Origin: Marinibacterium profundimaris
Lineage (GTDB): Bacteria > Pseudomonadota > Alphaproteobacteria > Rhodobacterales > Rhodobacteraceae
Assembly: GCF_002210095.1 (NCBI RefSeq)
Contig: NZ_AQQR01000007.1
Span: 62,001 to 126,000 of the forward strand
Reading direction: 5' to 3'
Length of the DNA: 64,000 nt
The notes under the pieces were generated by a model that worked only from the letters and a program-made list of their open reading frames with translations, ran no database searches and was not told the origin of the DNA. Positions 8,801-17,817 of this stretch are shown piece by piece (the first letter of the stretch is position 1; every line of letters begins with the position of its first letter). The position numbers and the translations under genes were made by a program.

Positions 8801-9950
8801 TGACCTGAAGATCAGCTTCGCCCCCGATGGCGGCAAGGCGGCGCGCGCTGCCCTAGGGCAGCGCCGCTCGCCGCGCGGCTTCACCGCCGATGTCGTGCCC
8901 TTCGCCGATCTCGCCGCGCTGCTGTCGGTCTTCGTCGCCGGCGCGGTCGAGCGCGGGGTGAAACGGGCCTGGCCCTCGGCCAGCGCGCTCTACCCGGTGC
9001 GGGCCTATCTCTCGGTCGCGGGCGGCCGGGTCGAGGGGGTCGAGGCCGGATTCTACCACGTGGGCGCCGACGGTCAGCTGACGCGCGTCGCGGCCGATCC
9101 TCAAGCCGGGCCCGACCGGCATTTCCCGCATAACCGCGCCCTGGCCGAGGCGGCGGGCTTCGGCCTGATGCTTTTCGCCGACCGCGCGGCGATCGAGCCG
9201 AAATACGGCGCGCTGGCCCGGGATCTCTGCCTAATGGAAGCGGGCTATATCGGGCAGGCGCTGACCCAGGCGAGCCTGGACACCGCGTTGCGGATCTGCC
9301 CGATCGGGGCGATGGATGCCGGGCCCGCGGCCGACGCGGCGGGCTTCGGGACGAAGGATTTCCTGCACGGCTTCCTCGGCGGGGTGCCCGACGCGGTGAC
9401 CGAGGCCGTGGGTCCGCTCAGCCGCGATCCGGTGGAGGCGATGCGGGCCGAGGCGAAGACGCGGCTGCCGCGCTACCTCAGGCCGCATGATTACGTGATC
9501 CTGCCGGAATTCCCGCTGACCGCCAACGGCAAGATCGACCGCAAGGCGCTGGCACGGCTGGCCGATCCGGCCGCGCGCCGCAAGGCGCCCGAGCCCGCGC
9601 GCGGCGGCGGCGCCCACGAACAGGCGCTGCTGGTGCTGGCCGGTGAGCTGATGGATCTCGATGAGATCGACCTCGACACCGAGTTCTTCGCGCTTGGCGC
9701 GGATTCCGTGCAGCTGGTGGAACTGGCCAGCGAGGTGCAGCGGCGCTTCGAGGTGGAACTCGACGTGGCCGAGGTCTTCGACTACCCGACGCTTCGCGCG
9801 CTGGCCCGGCTGATCGCCGCCCGGCAGGCCCCTGCGGAGGAGGCCGCCGGCAGCGACGACCAGCAGGCGCCGCAGGATCCCGCGAGCCGCGCCATGGCCG
9901 CCGCGAAAGCGCGCGGCGAACGCCGCCGCAGCCGGGGGCGCCGGCCATGA
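5889..9950 (+). CDS. NRPS module Cy-A(Ox)-PCP, predicted cysteine-to-thiazole
   Basis: 1353 aa. Residues about 55-480 are a condensation-type domain with DLIGAD at 188-193, the DxxxxD motif of heterocyclisation (Cy) domains rather than HHxxxDG. The adenylation domain starts near 515, with core A3 FTSGTTGTPKG at about 654. Pocket residues read by motif alignment give D-L-F-N-M-S-L-I-W, close to the cysteine code DLYNLSLIW. Between A8 (KIQGLRVE) and A10 (NGKIDRKAL, about 1213) lies an inserted FMN nitroreductase-like oxidase (RRSPRGF, EAGYIGQAL), as in epothilone EpoB. The PCP serine is S1273 (GADSVQL). Expected chemistry is condensation and cyclisation of Cys, then oxidation to thiazole. The GTG start at 5889 has a weak ribosome site; ATGs at 5931 or 5967 are alternatives. 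Confidence 0.93.
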   Translation: MNLIEGPRTLSEPRMTDEYLFPDQPRMTGMTDMPDDPRGKATGGRPGKEADAQAAQLFPLSELQAAYLTGRREDLVLGGRGCQLYMEMKTPPLDRDRLARAWQGLIDRHDILRVVIEGADGQRVLPQTPKVTLPVVDARGKPCAEAEAMLDTLREELAYRTFDPARWPLFDVRLYRADGFDRVCFLFDLIGADAATVHHLIEDLSRAYRGDPLTELAGISYREARMTPRPEKAARALARAEAYWREALPDLPAAPDLPLVRDPGTLEKSRFVRHEGFLPQAVADALAARARAHGTTLPAVMNAAFAEVIAAWSRKRRFLVNMPIFAPPATDADRRVPLGNFTSNVLIDTDCTGPVFLDTITSMTQSVRRSLRHRAYSGLSVMRDLRIARGSAEVGGLVAPVVLTNLLAHQDAVGRDTVLGELDWGLSQTPQVMLDHQILQSNHGIAFYWDHIRELFAEGLVAGMSTAHLRLLNALAESDEAWKRPADCVPPAQMAVRAARNDTARDIASELLHRAVFDRAETTPDALALVEGDTALSYGELAGRAHAMRAKLEGAGLTPGDAAAVILEPGAAHAASVLGVLAAGGAYAPLDPSAPPDRRAQELALLRPKVIVATPEQAATLPEGGWRVVHPDDSVAPARPLAKRAPGERAYVIFTSGTTGTPKGVVMTHAAAWNTCADLVARYGLGPETRVLALSAPTFDLSVFDHFGIWAAGGAVIHPAPGQRTEPAAWLEAIERHGVTLWNSVPALMGLAVREAQRTGRKLPGLTRVMMSGDWIPPGLPAEIWQVAPRAEVVSLGGATEAAIWSLHHPIRSEDTGGASIPYGVPLANQGLHVLDDRLEPRPDGVEGELFISGVGLAEGYLGAPDLTARAFVTHPRSGQRLYRTGDLARVRTDGEVILLGRVDTQVKIQGLRVETGDVAHALAQAPDIGQVVVDAIGTQFGNKRLVAFATLAEGAGGEGGGASLPAAPEGDLKISFAPDGGKAARAALGQRRSPRGFTADVVPFADLAALLSVFVAGAVERGVKRAWPSASALYPVRAYLSVAGGRVEGVEAGFYHVGADGQLTRVAADPQAGPDRHFPHNRALAEAAGFGLMLFADRAAIEPKYGALARDLCLMEAGYIGQALTQASLDTALRICPIGAMDAGPAADAAGFGTKDFLHGFLGGVPDAVTEAVGPLSRDPVEAMRAEAKTRLPRYLRPHDYVILPEFPLTANGKIDRKALARLADPAARRKAPEPARGGGAHEQALLVLAGELMDLDEIDLDTEFFALGADSVQLVELASEVQRRFEVELDVAEVFDYPTLRALARLIAARQAPAEEAAGSDDQQAPQDPASRAMAAAKARGERRRSRGRRP

Positions 9951-12900
9951 CCGACCTGTCGCTTTACGGGGACAGCGCCATCGCGATCACCGGGATGGCG
10001 GGCCGCTTTCCCGGGGCCGACAGTGTTGAGGCGCTCTGGCCCTTGCTGTCCGAGGGGCGCTCGGGCCTGCGCCAGCTCAGCCGCGAGGAGCTGCTGGCCT
10101 CGGGCGTGGCCGAGCGCGTGCTGGACGATCCGAACTACATCCCCGTCTGCGCGCCGATCGCGGATTTCGACATGTTCGACGCCGGGTTCTTCCGGATCAC
10201 CCCGGCCGAGGCGGCCGGCACCGATCCGCAGCAGCGGCTGTTCCTGCAGCATGCCTGGCAGGCGCTGGAGCAATCGGGCCATGCCAGCGGGCGGGATCAT
10301 CTGCAGATCGGGGTGTTCGGTGGCGCCAGCCTGTCAAGCTACCTGACCGAGAACATCCTTCCGACCATCGACCGCACCGCGTCGACCAACATCATGGGGG
10401 CCTTTGTCGGCAACGACAAGGATTACCTCGCTACATCAGTGGCCTACCGGCTGGACCTGCGCGGCCCGGCGGTCACGGTGCAGACCGCCTGTTCCACCGG
10501 GCTGGTCGCGGTGCACATGGCGGCGCAAAGCCTGCTGTCGGGCGAATGCGACCTGGCCTTGGCGGGCAGCGTGACGGTTCGCGCGCCGCACCTGGTGGGG
10601 TATCGCCACCAGCCGGGCGGGGTGATGGCGGCGGACGGGGTCTGCCGCCCCTTCGACCGGACCGGGACGGGCACCGTCTTCGGCAACGGCGTGGGCGTCT
10701 TCGCCCTGCGCCGGCTGGAGGACGCGCTGGCCGATGGCGATCCGATCCGCGCAGTGGTGCAGGGCACGGCGATCAACAACGACGGCGCGCAGAAGGTCGG
10801 CTTTGTCGCGCCCAGCGTCGAGGGCCAGATCACCGTCATTGCCGAGGCGCTCAGCGTGGCGGGATGCCGCCCCGAAGAGATCGACGTGATCGAGGCGCAC
10901 GGCACCGGAACCCGCATCGGCGACGCGATCGAGCTGCGGGCGCTGGCCCAGGTCTTCGGCGTCGCGGCGCGGCCGGACGGGCCGTTGCGCGTGGGGTCGA
11001 TCAAGGGGAACATGGGCCACCTGGAAACCGCGGCGGGGGCGGCGGCGCTTGCCAAGGCGGTTCTGATGCTGGAACGCCGCGCGGTGCCGCCCAGCCTGAT
11101 GGCGGGCGATCCGATCCCCGAGCTGGACGAGGCTCCGGCGCTGGGGCTTGCGCGCGGGATGGAGGACTGGGCCGAGCGTGCCGGGCCGCGCCGCGTCGGG
11201 GTCAGCAGCTTCGGCATCGGCGGCACCAACGCGCATCTGGTCCTGGCCGAGGCCCCGGCAGAGGCCGAGGTGCCGCGCGGCCAGATCCCGCCGGCCGATC
11301 CCACCGCCTGCTACATGTCCCTGACCGCGCGCAGCGAAGCCAGCTTGCGCGCCATGGCCGGGCAGGCCGCCGCCTGGCTGCGCGCCGCGCCCGAACGACC
11401 CTGGTCCCGGCTGATGGCCGACCTTGGGCGCGGCCGGCCCGCGCTGCCGGTGACGCTGGCCGTCACCGGGCGCAGCCGGGCCGAGATCGCCCAACGGCTG
11501 GAGGACACCGCCGCCGGACAGGTCGATCCGCTGGCGGCCGTGGGCCACGCACCGGAGGCGCTGGTACTGGGCGGGCTCTTTGCCGGGCAGGGCGCGCGGC
11601 TGTCCGGCGCCGGGGCGCAGGCCCATGCCGCCAACCCCGCCTTCGGCGCGGCGCTTGAGACCGCGGCGCAGGTGCTGGCGCCCTACGATGTGCCGGTGAT
11701 GGACGTGCTGGTGAAGGGCGCCTTCGAGCCGGTGGAGCCGGGACAGGTGCAACCGCTCTGCGTGGCGCTGCAAGTCGCCGGCGCGGCGCTCTGGGCGGCC
11801 GAGGGCGTGCAGCCGAAGGTCGTGGTGGGCCATTCGATCGGAGAGATCTCGGCCGCCGTGGCCGCCGGTCTGCTGACGATGGACAGCGCCCTGGTCTTCG
11901 CGGCGCGGCGCGGCCTTGCGATGCAGCGGCTCTGTGCCGAGGGCGCGATGCTGGCGGTGCCGCAGGACGGCGCGCGGGCGCTGGAGATGGGTTTGCCCGA
12001 TCTCGACATCGCGGCCCGCAACGGGCCCGACGCGCTGGTTCTGGCCGGCCTGCCCGGGGCGGTGGCCGAGGCCGAAACCCGCCTGACCGCCGCCGGCCTG
12101 CGCGCGATCCGCCTGCCCGTCGCCCGGGCCTACCATTCGCGCATGATGGCCCCCGCGCTTGACGCCGTGGCCGAGGCCGCGACGGTGCTGGAGCCCGGAC
12201 CGGGGCAGGGCACCCTGGTCTCTACCCGCACCGGCGCGGTGCTGGATCCCGACCGTCTCACGGACCCCGCCTATTGGCGCGGCCACGCCGCCGAGCCGGT
12301 GCTGCTGCACCAGGCGCTGCGCGAGGCTGCCGGTCTCGGTACGACCCATTGGCTGGAGCTGGGCCCCGAGCGGCAGCTGGCGCCCTACGTCCGCGTCGTG
12401 GGCGAGATGCCGGTGATCCATGGCCTGCAGGAGGGCGGCACGCCGGACGAGGCCCTGGCCGCCGCCCGGGTGAAGCTGCGCGCCGCCGGCCTGCCGCTGC
12501 GCACCTTCGCGCGGCAAGCCGACGCGCCGGGCCGCGCTCATCCCGCGCCGGTCTATGTCTTCGACCGCCAGCGCCACTGGATCGAGGCCCCGCGCGCCGA
12601 GGCGCCCGCCGCCCCCGCCGATGAGTTGGTGCTGGAGCTTGGCCCCGGTTCCGATCCCTACCTGGCCGATCACCGGCTCTCGGGCCGGGTCGTTCTGCCC
12701 GGTGCGCTCTGGGTCGAACTGGCTCTGGCCTGCGCCCGCGAGGCCTTTGGCGAGGACGGACAGATCGAGCAGCTGGTCCTGCATCGCCCGGTCTCCCTGG
12801 CCGATGGCGCCAATGCGCGGATCCTGATGTCAAGCCGGACCGACGGCGGCCGCGCCCGGTTAGAGGTCGCGCTGCAGGGCGAGGGAGAGGCGGCCCCGCT

Positions 12901-15900
12901 GCCCATCGCCTCGGCCGGCCTGCGCCGGGGCACGCCCGGGCGCCGTCCCGTGGCCCCGGCGCCCACCGCGGATGCACAGGTGGTGGACGGCAATGAATTC
13001 TACGACGGTCTCGCCGCCGTGGGCCTGAACTATGGCCCCGCCTTTCGCGGCGTGACGCAGTTGCACTATGGTGCCGGCGCGGCCCACGGCGTGATCCGCG
13101 TGCCCGACGAGGTCGCCGAAGACTGCGCCATCTACCACGTCCATCCGGCCGTGATGGACGCCATCCTGCACGTGGCTGCCGGCGTCTTCCTCGATACCGG
13201 GGCGCAGGGCGGGCAGGCCTATCTGCCGTCGGCCATCGGCACGCTGGAGGCCTTTGCCGCGATCGACCCGGGCCAGCCGCTGGCGGTGAGCGCCTGGCGG
13301 ACCGGGGCCAGCGAGGACGAAGCCCAGGTCTTTGTCGACCTGCTGGTGACGCAGGGCGCCGACGTGGTGCTGCAGATCCGCGACCTGACGCTGACCCGGC
13401 TTGGCGCCGCGCAGATGACCGGGCCGGTGACGGGCGCGGCGCGCCGTGTCGCCACCCACTGGATCCCTTCCGACCCCGCGCCGGGCGGCGCCGGGCCCGA
13501 TGTGCTGATCGCCGAGCCCGACGCGCCGCTGGCGGAGCCGGTGGCCGCTGCCTGCGCCTGCGTTTGCGCGCCCTACGACGGGCAGCTGCCGGCCGGGGCC
13601 ATCCATCACGTGATCCTCGCGCCCGAGGCCGGCAAGGCGCAGGATGCCGAAGCCCTGTCCCATGTGGCGCACCGGCTGCTGGACCAGGTGACGCGCCTGG
13701 CCGCCATCGCCCCACCGGGCAGCCGGGTCGACGTCATCACGCGGGGGGCCAGCGATATGCCCGGCGCCGCGCGCGATCCCGGTGCGGCGGGGATCTGGTC
13801 CATGCTGGGCGCGCTTGCCGCCGAATACACCGGCACGCTGGAGCTGCGGCGCATCGACCTGGCGCTGACGCCGTCGAAGGCCGATCTGGACCTGCTCGCG
13901 CGGCTTCTCGCCGCCGACCCGGCCGAGAACCGATGCGCGATCCGCGAGGGCCAGCTTATGCTGGCGCGGATGGAAGACGTGGCGCCGGACCCGGTGACGC
14001 CGGAAGAGCCCAAGGACGCCGCCCTGCGGCTGGAAACCCCCGAGCCGGGGCAGATGCAGGCCCTGGGCTACCGCAGCCTGCCGCGTCCCGTGCCCGGCCC
14101 CGGGCAGGTGCTGATCCGGGTCGAGGCCGCCTCGCTCAACTTCCTCGATGTGCTGGCCGCACTCGGGCGGCGGCCGGACCTGCCGTCCGGGCCGCTCAGC
14201 GCGCTCGGCTCGGAATGCGCGGGCGTGGTCGAGGCCACCGGGCCTGGCGTCGACGGCTGCGCGCCCGGCGCGCGGGTCGTCGCGCTCTGCGCCGGGGCAC
14301 TGGCCAGCCACGTGCTGGTCGATGCGCGGTTTGTCCGCCCCACGGGCGATCTGTCCCCGGCCGAGGCCGCGGCGCTGCCGGTGGTCTATGCCACGGCGAT
14401 CCATGCGCTGCGCCACGTCGCGCGGCTGCAGGCGGGGGAGACGGTGCTGATCCATTCCGCCGCCGGGGGCGTGGGCCTTGCCGCGATGGAGGTTGCGCGT
14501 GCCTGCGGGGCGCGGATCCTCGCCACCACCAGCAGTGAAGAGAAACGCGCGCTGCTGCTGGACCGGGGCGCCGAGGCTGTCCTTGCCTCGCGCGATGACA
14601 GTTTCGTCGCGGGCGTGCTAGAGGCGACGGAGGGCGAGGGCGTCGACGTTGTGATCAACCTGCTGGCCGGTGACCTGATGGCGGCAAGCATCGACTGTCT
14701 CGCACCCTATGGCCGCTTCGTCGACATCACCAAGCGCGACATCTACGAGGGCGGGTCCCTGCCGCTGCAGGCCTTCCGCGCGAACCTCAGCTTCGCGGCG
14801 GTGGACCTGGCGCGGATGTATTCCGAACGGCCGGTGATGCTGTCGGCCCTGCTGGACGAGGTGTTCGAGGGTGTGGGGCAGGGGCTCTATGCCCTGCCGC
14901 CGGTGGAGATCGTGCCGGCGACAGATACCGTACCGGCCTTCCTGAAGATGGCGCGGGCGCAGCATGTCGGCAAGCTGGTCGTGGACCTGACCGAGCCGCC
15001 CGAGCCGGTGACGCGCAGTCTCGCGGGGCTGCGGCCGGATGCGGCCTGCGTGATCAGCGGCGGGCTTGGCGGGCTGGGGCTGGCCGTGGCGCGCTACCTC
15101 GCGCAGCTGGGCGCGCGGCACCTCGTGCTGCTGGGCCGCTCCGCCCCGGGGGCCGAGGCGCGCGCGGCGATCCGTGCGCTGCAATTGTCCGGCGTGACGG
15201 TCGACGTTGTGGCGTCCGACATCACCGATGCCGGGGGCCTGCGCGCGGCGATGGCGCCGGTGCTGGAGACCACGCGGATCGGTGGGCTCTTTCACCTCGC
15301 CGGGGTGCTGGAGGACCGCCGCGCCGACAGTGTCGAGCCGGAGGATTTCGCCCGGGCCGCGGCGCCGAAACTGGACGGGCTGGCGCATCTTGCCGGGCTG
15401 CTGGATCCGGAGACGCTGGATCATTTCGTGGTCTTCTCCTCGCTCAGCGCCCACATGCCGCCGCCGGGGCAGGCCGCCTATGCCGCCGCCAACGGCGCGA
15501 TGGAGGCGCTGGCCACGCGGCTGGGCGCCCGGGTGATCGCCTGGGGCGGCTGGGGCGAGGCGGGGATGGCGGCCCGCTCCGGTGCGGCGGATCTGGGCGC
15601 GCGGATCGGCCTGCCGCCGATGGCCCCGGCCCATGCATTGCAGGCGCTGGGGGCGGCGATGATCGACCGGCGCCCGGACGTGATCGTCACCGGGCTTGAC
15701 CCCGTGGCGCTGCAGAAGGGCGCACCGGCCCTGGCGGCCGAGCGCTACCTGGAGGGCATCGTCGAGGCCGCGCCGGAGGCGGCGCCGGCCGAGGTGGCGC
15801 TGGCGCTCGAGGGGCTGGAGCCCGAGGCGCGGGTGGAGCGGCTGACGGGCTTCATCCTCGACACGCTGGCCGACGTGCTGAGCCTGCGCGCCGATCAGCT

Positions 15901-16090
15901 TGATCCGGAGGTGAAATTCCTGCAGCTGGGGCTGGAGTCCCTCACCGCGCTGGAAATGGCCGCGCGGATCGAACGGGGGCTGGGCATCGCGCTGAACCCG
16001 ACACTGATCGAAACCCACGACAGCCCCGCCCTGCTGGCCGCCGCCCTGGTGAAACAGCTCTTTCCCGAGGCGCGCCGCGAGGCGGGCTGA
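9947..16090 (+). CDS. Fully reducing type I PKS module KS-AT-DH-ER-KR-ACP
   Basis: 2047 aa, starting within the ATGA that ends the NRPS gene. The ketosynthase has C182 (TACSTG), EAHGTGT and NMGHLE. The acyltransferase has GHSIGE with S630 and RAYHSRMM at the specificity site, closer to malonyl (HAFH) than methylmalonyl (YASH) types. The dehydratase has H909 (DHRLSGRVVLPG) and D1071 (HPAVMDAIL). The enoylreductase covers about 1365-1680 with SAAGGVGLAA. The ketoreductase covers about 1690-1870 with GGLGGLG, FSSLSA and Y1845 (AAYAAAN), with LED where B-type domains have LDD. The ACP serine is S1998 (GLESL). All reducing domains look intact, so it should add saturated two-carbon units. No terminal thioesterase is present. 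It may work once or iteratively; the sequence does not say. Confidence 0.95.
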   Translation: MTDLSLYGDSAIAITGMAGRFPGADSVEALWPLLSEGRSGLRQLSREELLASGVAERVLDDPNYIPVCAPIADFDMFDAGFFRITPAEAAGTDPQQRLFLQHAWQALEQSGHASGRDHLQIGVFGGASLSSYLTENILPTIDRTASTNIMGAFVGNDKDYLATSVAYRLDLRGPAVTVQTACSTGLVAVHMAAQSLLSGECDLALAGSVTVRAPHLVGYRHQPGGVMAADGVCRPFDRTGTGTVFGNGVGVFALRRLEDALADGDPIRAVVQGTAINNDGAQKVGFVAPSVEGQITVIAEALSVAGCRPEEIDVIEAHGTGTRIGDAIELRALAQVFGVAARPDGPLRVGSIKGNMGHLETAAGAAALAKAVLMLERRAVPPSLMAGDPIPELDEAPALGLARGMEDWAERAGPRRVGVSSFGIGGTNAHLVLAEAPAEAEVPRGQIPPADPTACYMSLTARSEASLRAMAGQAAAWLRAAPERPWSRLMADLGRGRPALPVTLAVTGRSRAEIAQRLEDTAAGQVDPLAAVGHAPEALVLGGLFAGQGARLSGAGAQAHAANPAFGAALETAAQVLAPYDVPVMDVLVKGAFEPVEPGQVQPLCVALQVAGAALWAAEGVQPKVVVGHSIGEISAAVAAGLLTMDSALVFAARRGLAMQRLCAEGAMLAVPQDGARALEMGLPDLDIAARNGPDALVLAGLPGAVAEAETRLTAAGLRAIRLPVARAYHSRMMAPALDAVAEAATVLEPGPGQGTLVSTRTGAVLDPDRLTDPAYWRGHAAEPVLLHQALREAAGLGTTHWLELGPERQLAPYVRVVGEMPVIHGLQEGGTPDEALAAARVKLRAAGLPLRTFARQADAPGRAHPAPVYVFDRQRHWIEAPRAEAPAAPADELVLELGPGSDPYLADHRLSGRVVLPGALWVELALACAREAFGEDGQIEQLVLHRPVSLADGANARILMSSRTDGGRARLEVALQGEGEAAPLPIASAGLRRGTPGRRPVAPAPTADAQVVDGNEFYDGLAAVGLNYGPAFRGVTQLHYGAGAAHGVIRVPDEVAEDCAIYHVHPAVMDAILHVAAGVFLDTGAQGGQAYLPSAIGTLEAFAAIDPGQPLAVSAWRTGASEDEAQVFVDLLVTQGADVVLQIRDLTLTRLGAAQMTGPVTGAARRVATHWIPSDPAPGGAGPDVLIAEPDAPLAEPVAAACACVCAPYDGQLPAGAIHHVILAPEAGKAQDAEALSHVAHRLLDQVTRLAAIAPPGSRVDVITRGASDMPGAARDPGAAGIWSMLGALAAEYTGTLELRRIDLALTPSKADLDLLARLLAADPAENRCAIREGQLMLARMEDVAPDPVTPEEPKDAALRLETPEPGQMQALGYRSLPRPVPGPGQVLIRVEAASLNFLDVLAALGRRPDLPSGPLSALGSECAGVVEATGPGVDGCAPGARVVALCAGALASHVLVDARFVRPTGDLSPAEAAALPVVYATAIHALRHVARLQAGETVLIHSAAGGVGLAAMEVARACGARILATTSSEEKRALLLDRGAEAVLASRDDSFVAGVLEATEGEGVDVVINLLAGDLMAASIDCLAPYGRFVDITKRDIYEGGSLPLQAFRANLSFAAVDLARMYSERPVMLSALLDEVFEGVGQGLYALPPVEIVPATDTVPAFLKMARAQHVGKLVVDLTEPPEPVTRSLAGLRPDAACVISGGLGGLGLAVARYLAQLGARHLVLLGRSAPGAEARAAIRALQLSGVTVDVVASDITDAGGLRAAMAPVLETTRIGGLFHLAGVLEDRRADSVEPEDFARAAAPKLDGLAHLAGLLDPETLDHFVVFSSLSAHMPPPGQAAYAAANGAMEALATRLGARVIAWGGWGEAGMAARSGAADLGARIGLPPMAPAHALQALGAAMIDRRPDVIVTGLDPVALQKGAPALAAERYLEGIVEAAPEAAPAEVALALEGLEPEARVERLTGFILDTLADVLSLRADQLDPEVKFLQLGLESLTALEMAARIERGLGIALNPTLIETHDSPALLAAALVKQLFPEARREAG

Positions 16091-16236
16091 GGCGGGCGGG
16101 ACAGATTGTCCCCGATCCGCGAAAGGCGGGGGATCCGGGCCCCGATTGTTCCCGGGAGGCCGCAGTATTCCGGTGGCCGTGCCCGGGCCCGGCCAAGGGC
16201 GCTTGCGCCATGGGGCGGGGGCGGCAGGATGGCGGC
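16091..16236. promoter_or_regulatory. Intergenic region with perfect palindrome and GATTG/TCCCG motif copies
   Basis: 146 bases between the PKS stop and the first exopolysaccharide-side gene. GGGACAGATTGTCCC at 16098-16112 is a perfect 6-base inverted repeat with a 3-base centre. It lacks a T tract, so an operator is as likely as a terminator. Two segments here, 16104-16127 and 16140-16154, closely match sequence upstream of the sugar transferase gene at 29942-29969 (20 of 24 and 14 of 15 bases by hand alignment). This is a plausible promoter or regulator site for the following gene. Confidence 0.45.
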
Positions 16237-17799
16237 ATGACCCGCCTTTCCGATATTGCCCCGGACGGCCCTGCCGCGCGGCGGCTCTGCCTTGCCGTCG
16301 TGCTGCCCGACGGCTGGCGCGACGACCCCGGTTGCGCGCGGATGCTTGAGCGGCTTGCCACCTCGGACACCCTGCGGATCGTCGCGCTGTCGCACGCGCC
16401 AAGGGCGGAGCCGGACGTTCAGGGCGGTCTGCTGGGCCGGGTGCTCGCGCTCGAGGCACGCGGCGTGGACCGGTGGCCCGGTGTCGCGACGCCCGCGTTC
16501 GATGCGCTCCTGCCCGATCTGCCGGAGATCGGCGCGGAGCACGTCCATGCCGTGGACGTTGTGCTCGACCTTGCCGGAACCGCCGATACAGCGCTGGCGG
16601 ACCGGGCGGCGCAGGGGCTCTGGCGGCTGAGCACCAGCGCACCGCTGGCCGGGGTGGCCGAGGCGATGGCCGGCGCCGCCGAGACCCGGGTGCGGCTGTG
16701 CGGCCTCGACCGCGCCGATGGCACATGGCGCGAGCTGGCGCAGGCCAGCTATGACACGAAGTTCCTGGCCACCCGCAACCGCAGCTTTCAGCGGGAAAAG
16801 GCGGTCCAGCTGGCAGAACATGAACTGGCGCGGCGTGCCGCCGGGGCCCGGGACCGTCCGGCGCGCCCTGACGGGCAGGCGGACGGCGAGCCGGTCTCTG
16901 ATCCGGGGCTGGCGGGCTATGCCCGGCGCGCCGGGCTTCAGGTGGCGCGACGGGTGGCCGACAGGCTGCGGGCGAAGGTGGGCGGCCGGCCCGGGCGGTT
17001 CTGTCTGCGGCTTGCGCAGGGCACGGCGCTGGAATTCGACCCGGCCCAATCGGTCGAGTTCGACGCCCCTGCCGGCCAGTACTGGGCGGATCCCTTCCTC
17101 ATCGACCACCCAACCGGGCTGCATGTCTTCTTCGAGGTCTACGACTATGCCGCCGACCGCGGCCACATCGCCGCCGGACGGCTCGACGGCGACAGGCTGG
17201 TTCCGCTCGGCCCGGTGCTGACGCCCGACTACCACCTCTCCTATCCTTTCGTCTTCGCCCATGACGGAGAGGTCTTCATGCTGCCCGAAAGCCACCAGTC
17301 CGGGCGGCTGGAGCTGTGGCGCGCGGTCGAGTTTCCGCTGAGATGGGAGCTGCACCGCACCGCGCTGGAGGGCACGCCCTGCGCCGACAGTGCGCTGGTC
17401 GAGCAGGACGGGCAATGGTGGCTCTTTACCAATATCTGCCGCGACAGCTTTGGCGATTTCTGTTCCGAGCTGCACGTCTTCCGCGTCGACGGGCCCGGGA
17501 TGACCCGGGTGGAGCCGCATCCGCTGAACCCGGTCGTCCTGGGCTCGCGCGTGGCGCGGGGCGGCGGGCGCGTGTTCGAAGAGGACGGGCGGCTCTATCG
17601 CGTGGCCCAGGACAATTCGCACGGCGTCTATGGCTACGGGCTGTGCCTGATGGAGATCGAATGCCTCTCTCCCCGGGACTACCGCGAGCGGCTGGTGCGG
17701 CATGTCACGCCGGACACCGCCGGGATCGAGGGGCTGATCGGACTGCATCACGTGGATGCGCTGAACGGGCGGGTGATCTTCGACGTGCGGCGGCGCTAG
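16237..17799 (+). CDS. GINT1_N-like beta-propeller protein with degenerate formyltransferase-like N-terminus
   Basis: 520 aa. The C-terminal half (about residues 280-520) has the aromatic repeats WADPFLI, VFFEVYDY, SYPFVF, MLPESHQSG and WWLFTN. These are seen in the five-bladed propeller domain named after the N-terminus of a plant glucosamine inositolphosphorylceramide transferase, which in bacteria often follows a formyltransferase-like domain. The N-terminal 200 residues follow that layout (VVLDLAGTAD) but I see no catalytic formyltransferase motif, so this half looks degenerate. No signal peptide. It adjoins an exopolysaccharide cluster, where such proteins may modify or bind sugars, but a specific reaction cannot be given. 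The ATG at 16237 is preferred over one at 16210 because AGGA lies 8 bases ahead. Confidence 0.6.
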   Translation: MTRLSDIAPDGPAARRLCLAVVLPDGWRDDPGCARMLERLATSDTLRIVALSHAPRAEPDVQGGLLGRVLALEARGVDRWPGVATPAFDALLPDLPEIGAEHVHAVDVVLDLAGTADTALADRAAQGLWRLSTSAPLAGVAEAMAGAAETRVRLCGLDRADGTWRELAQASYDTKFLATRNRSFQREKAVQLAEHELARRAAGARDRPARPDGQADGEPVSDPGLAGYARRAGLQVARRVADRLRAKVGGRPGRFCLRLAQGTALEFDPAQSVEFDAPAGQYWADPFLIDHPTGLHVFFEVYDYAADRGHIAAGRLDGDRLVPLGPVLTPDYHLSYPFVFAHDGEVFMLPESHQSGRLELWRAVEFPLRWELHRTALEGTPCADSALVEQDGQWWLFTNICRDSFGDFCSELHVFRVDGPGMTRVEPHPLNPVVLGSRVARGGGRVFEEDGRLYRVAQDNSHGVYGYGLCLMEIECLSPRDYRERLVRHVTPDTAGIEGLIGLHHVDALNGRVIFDVRRR

Positions 17800-17817
17800 G
17801 CGCGCGATCGCCTCGGC

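Noticed and set aside
16098-16112. GGGACAGATTGTCCC as a terminator for the PKS operon
   Set aside because: The palindrome has only a 3-base centre and no T tract, so an operator is at least as likely; no terminator is claimed.
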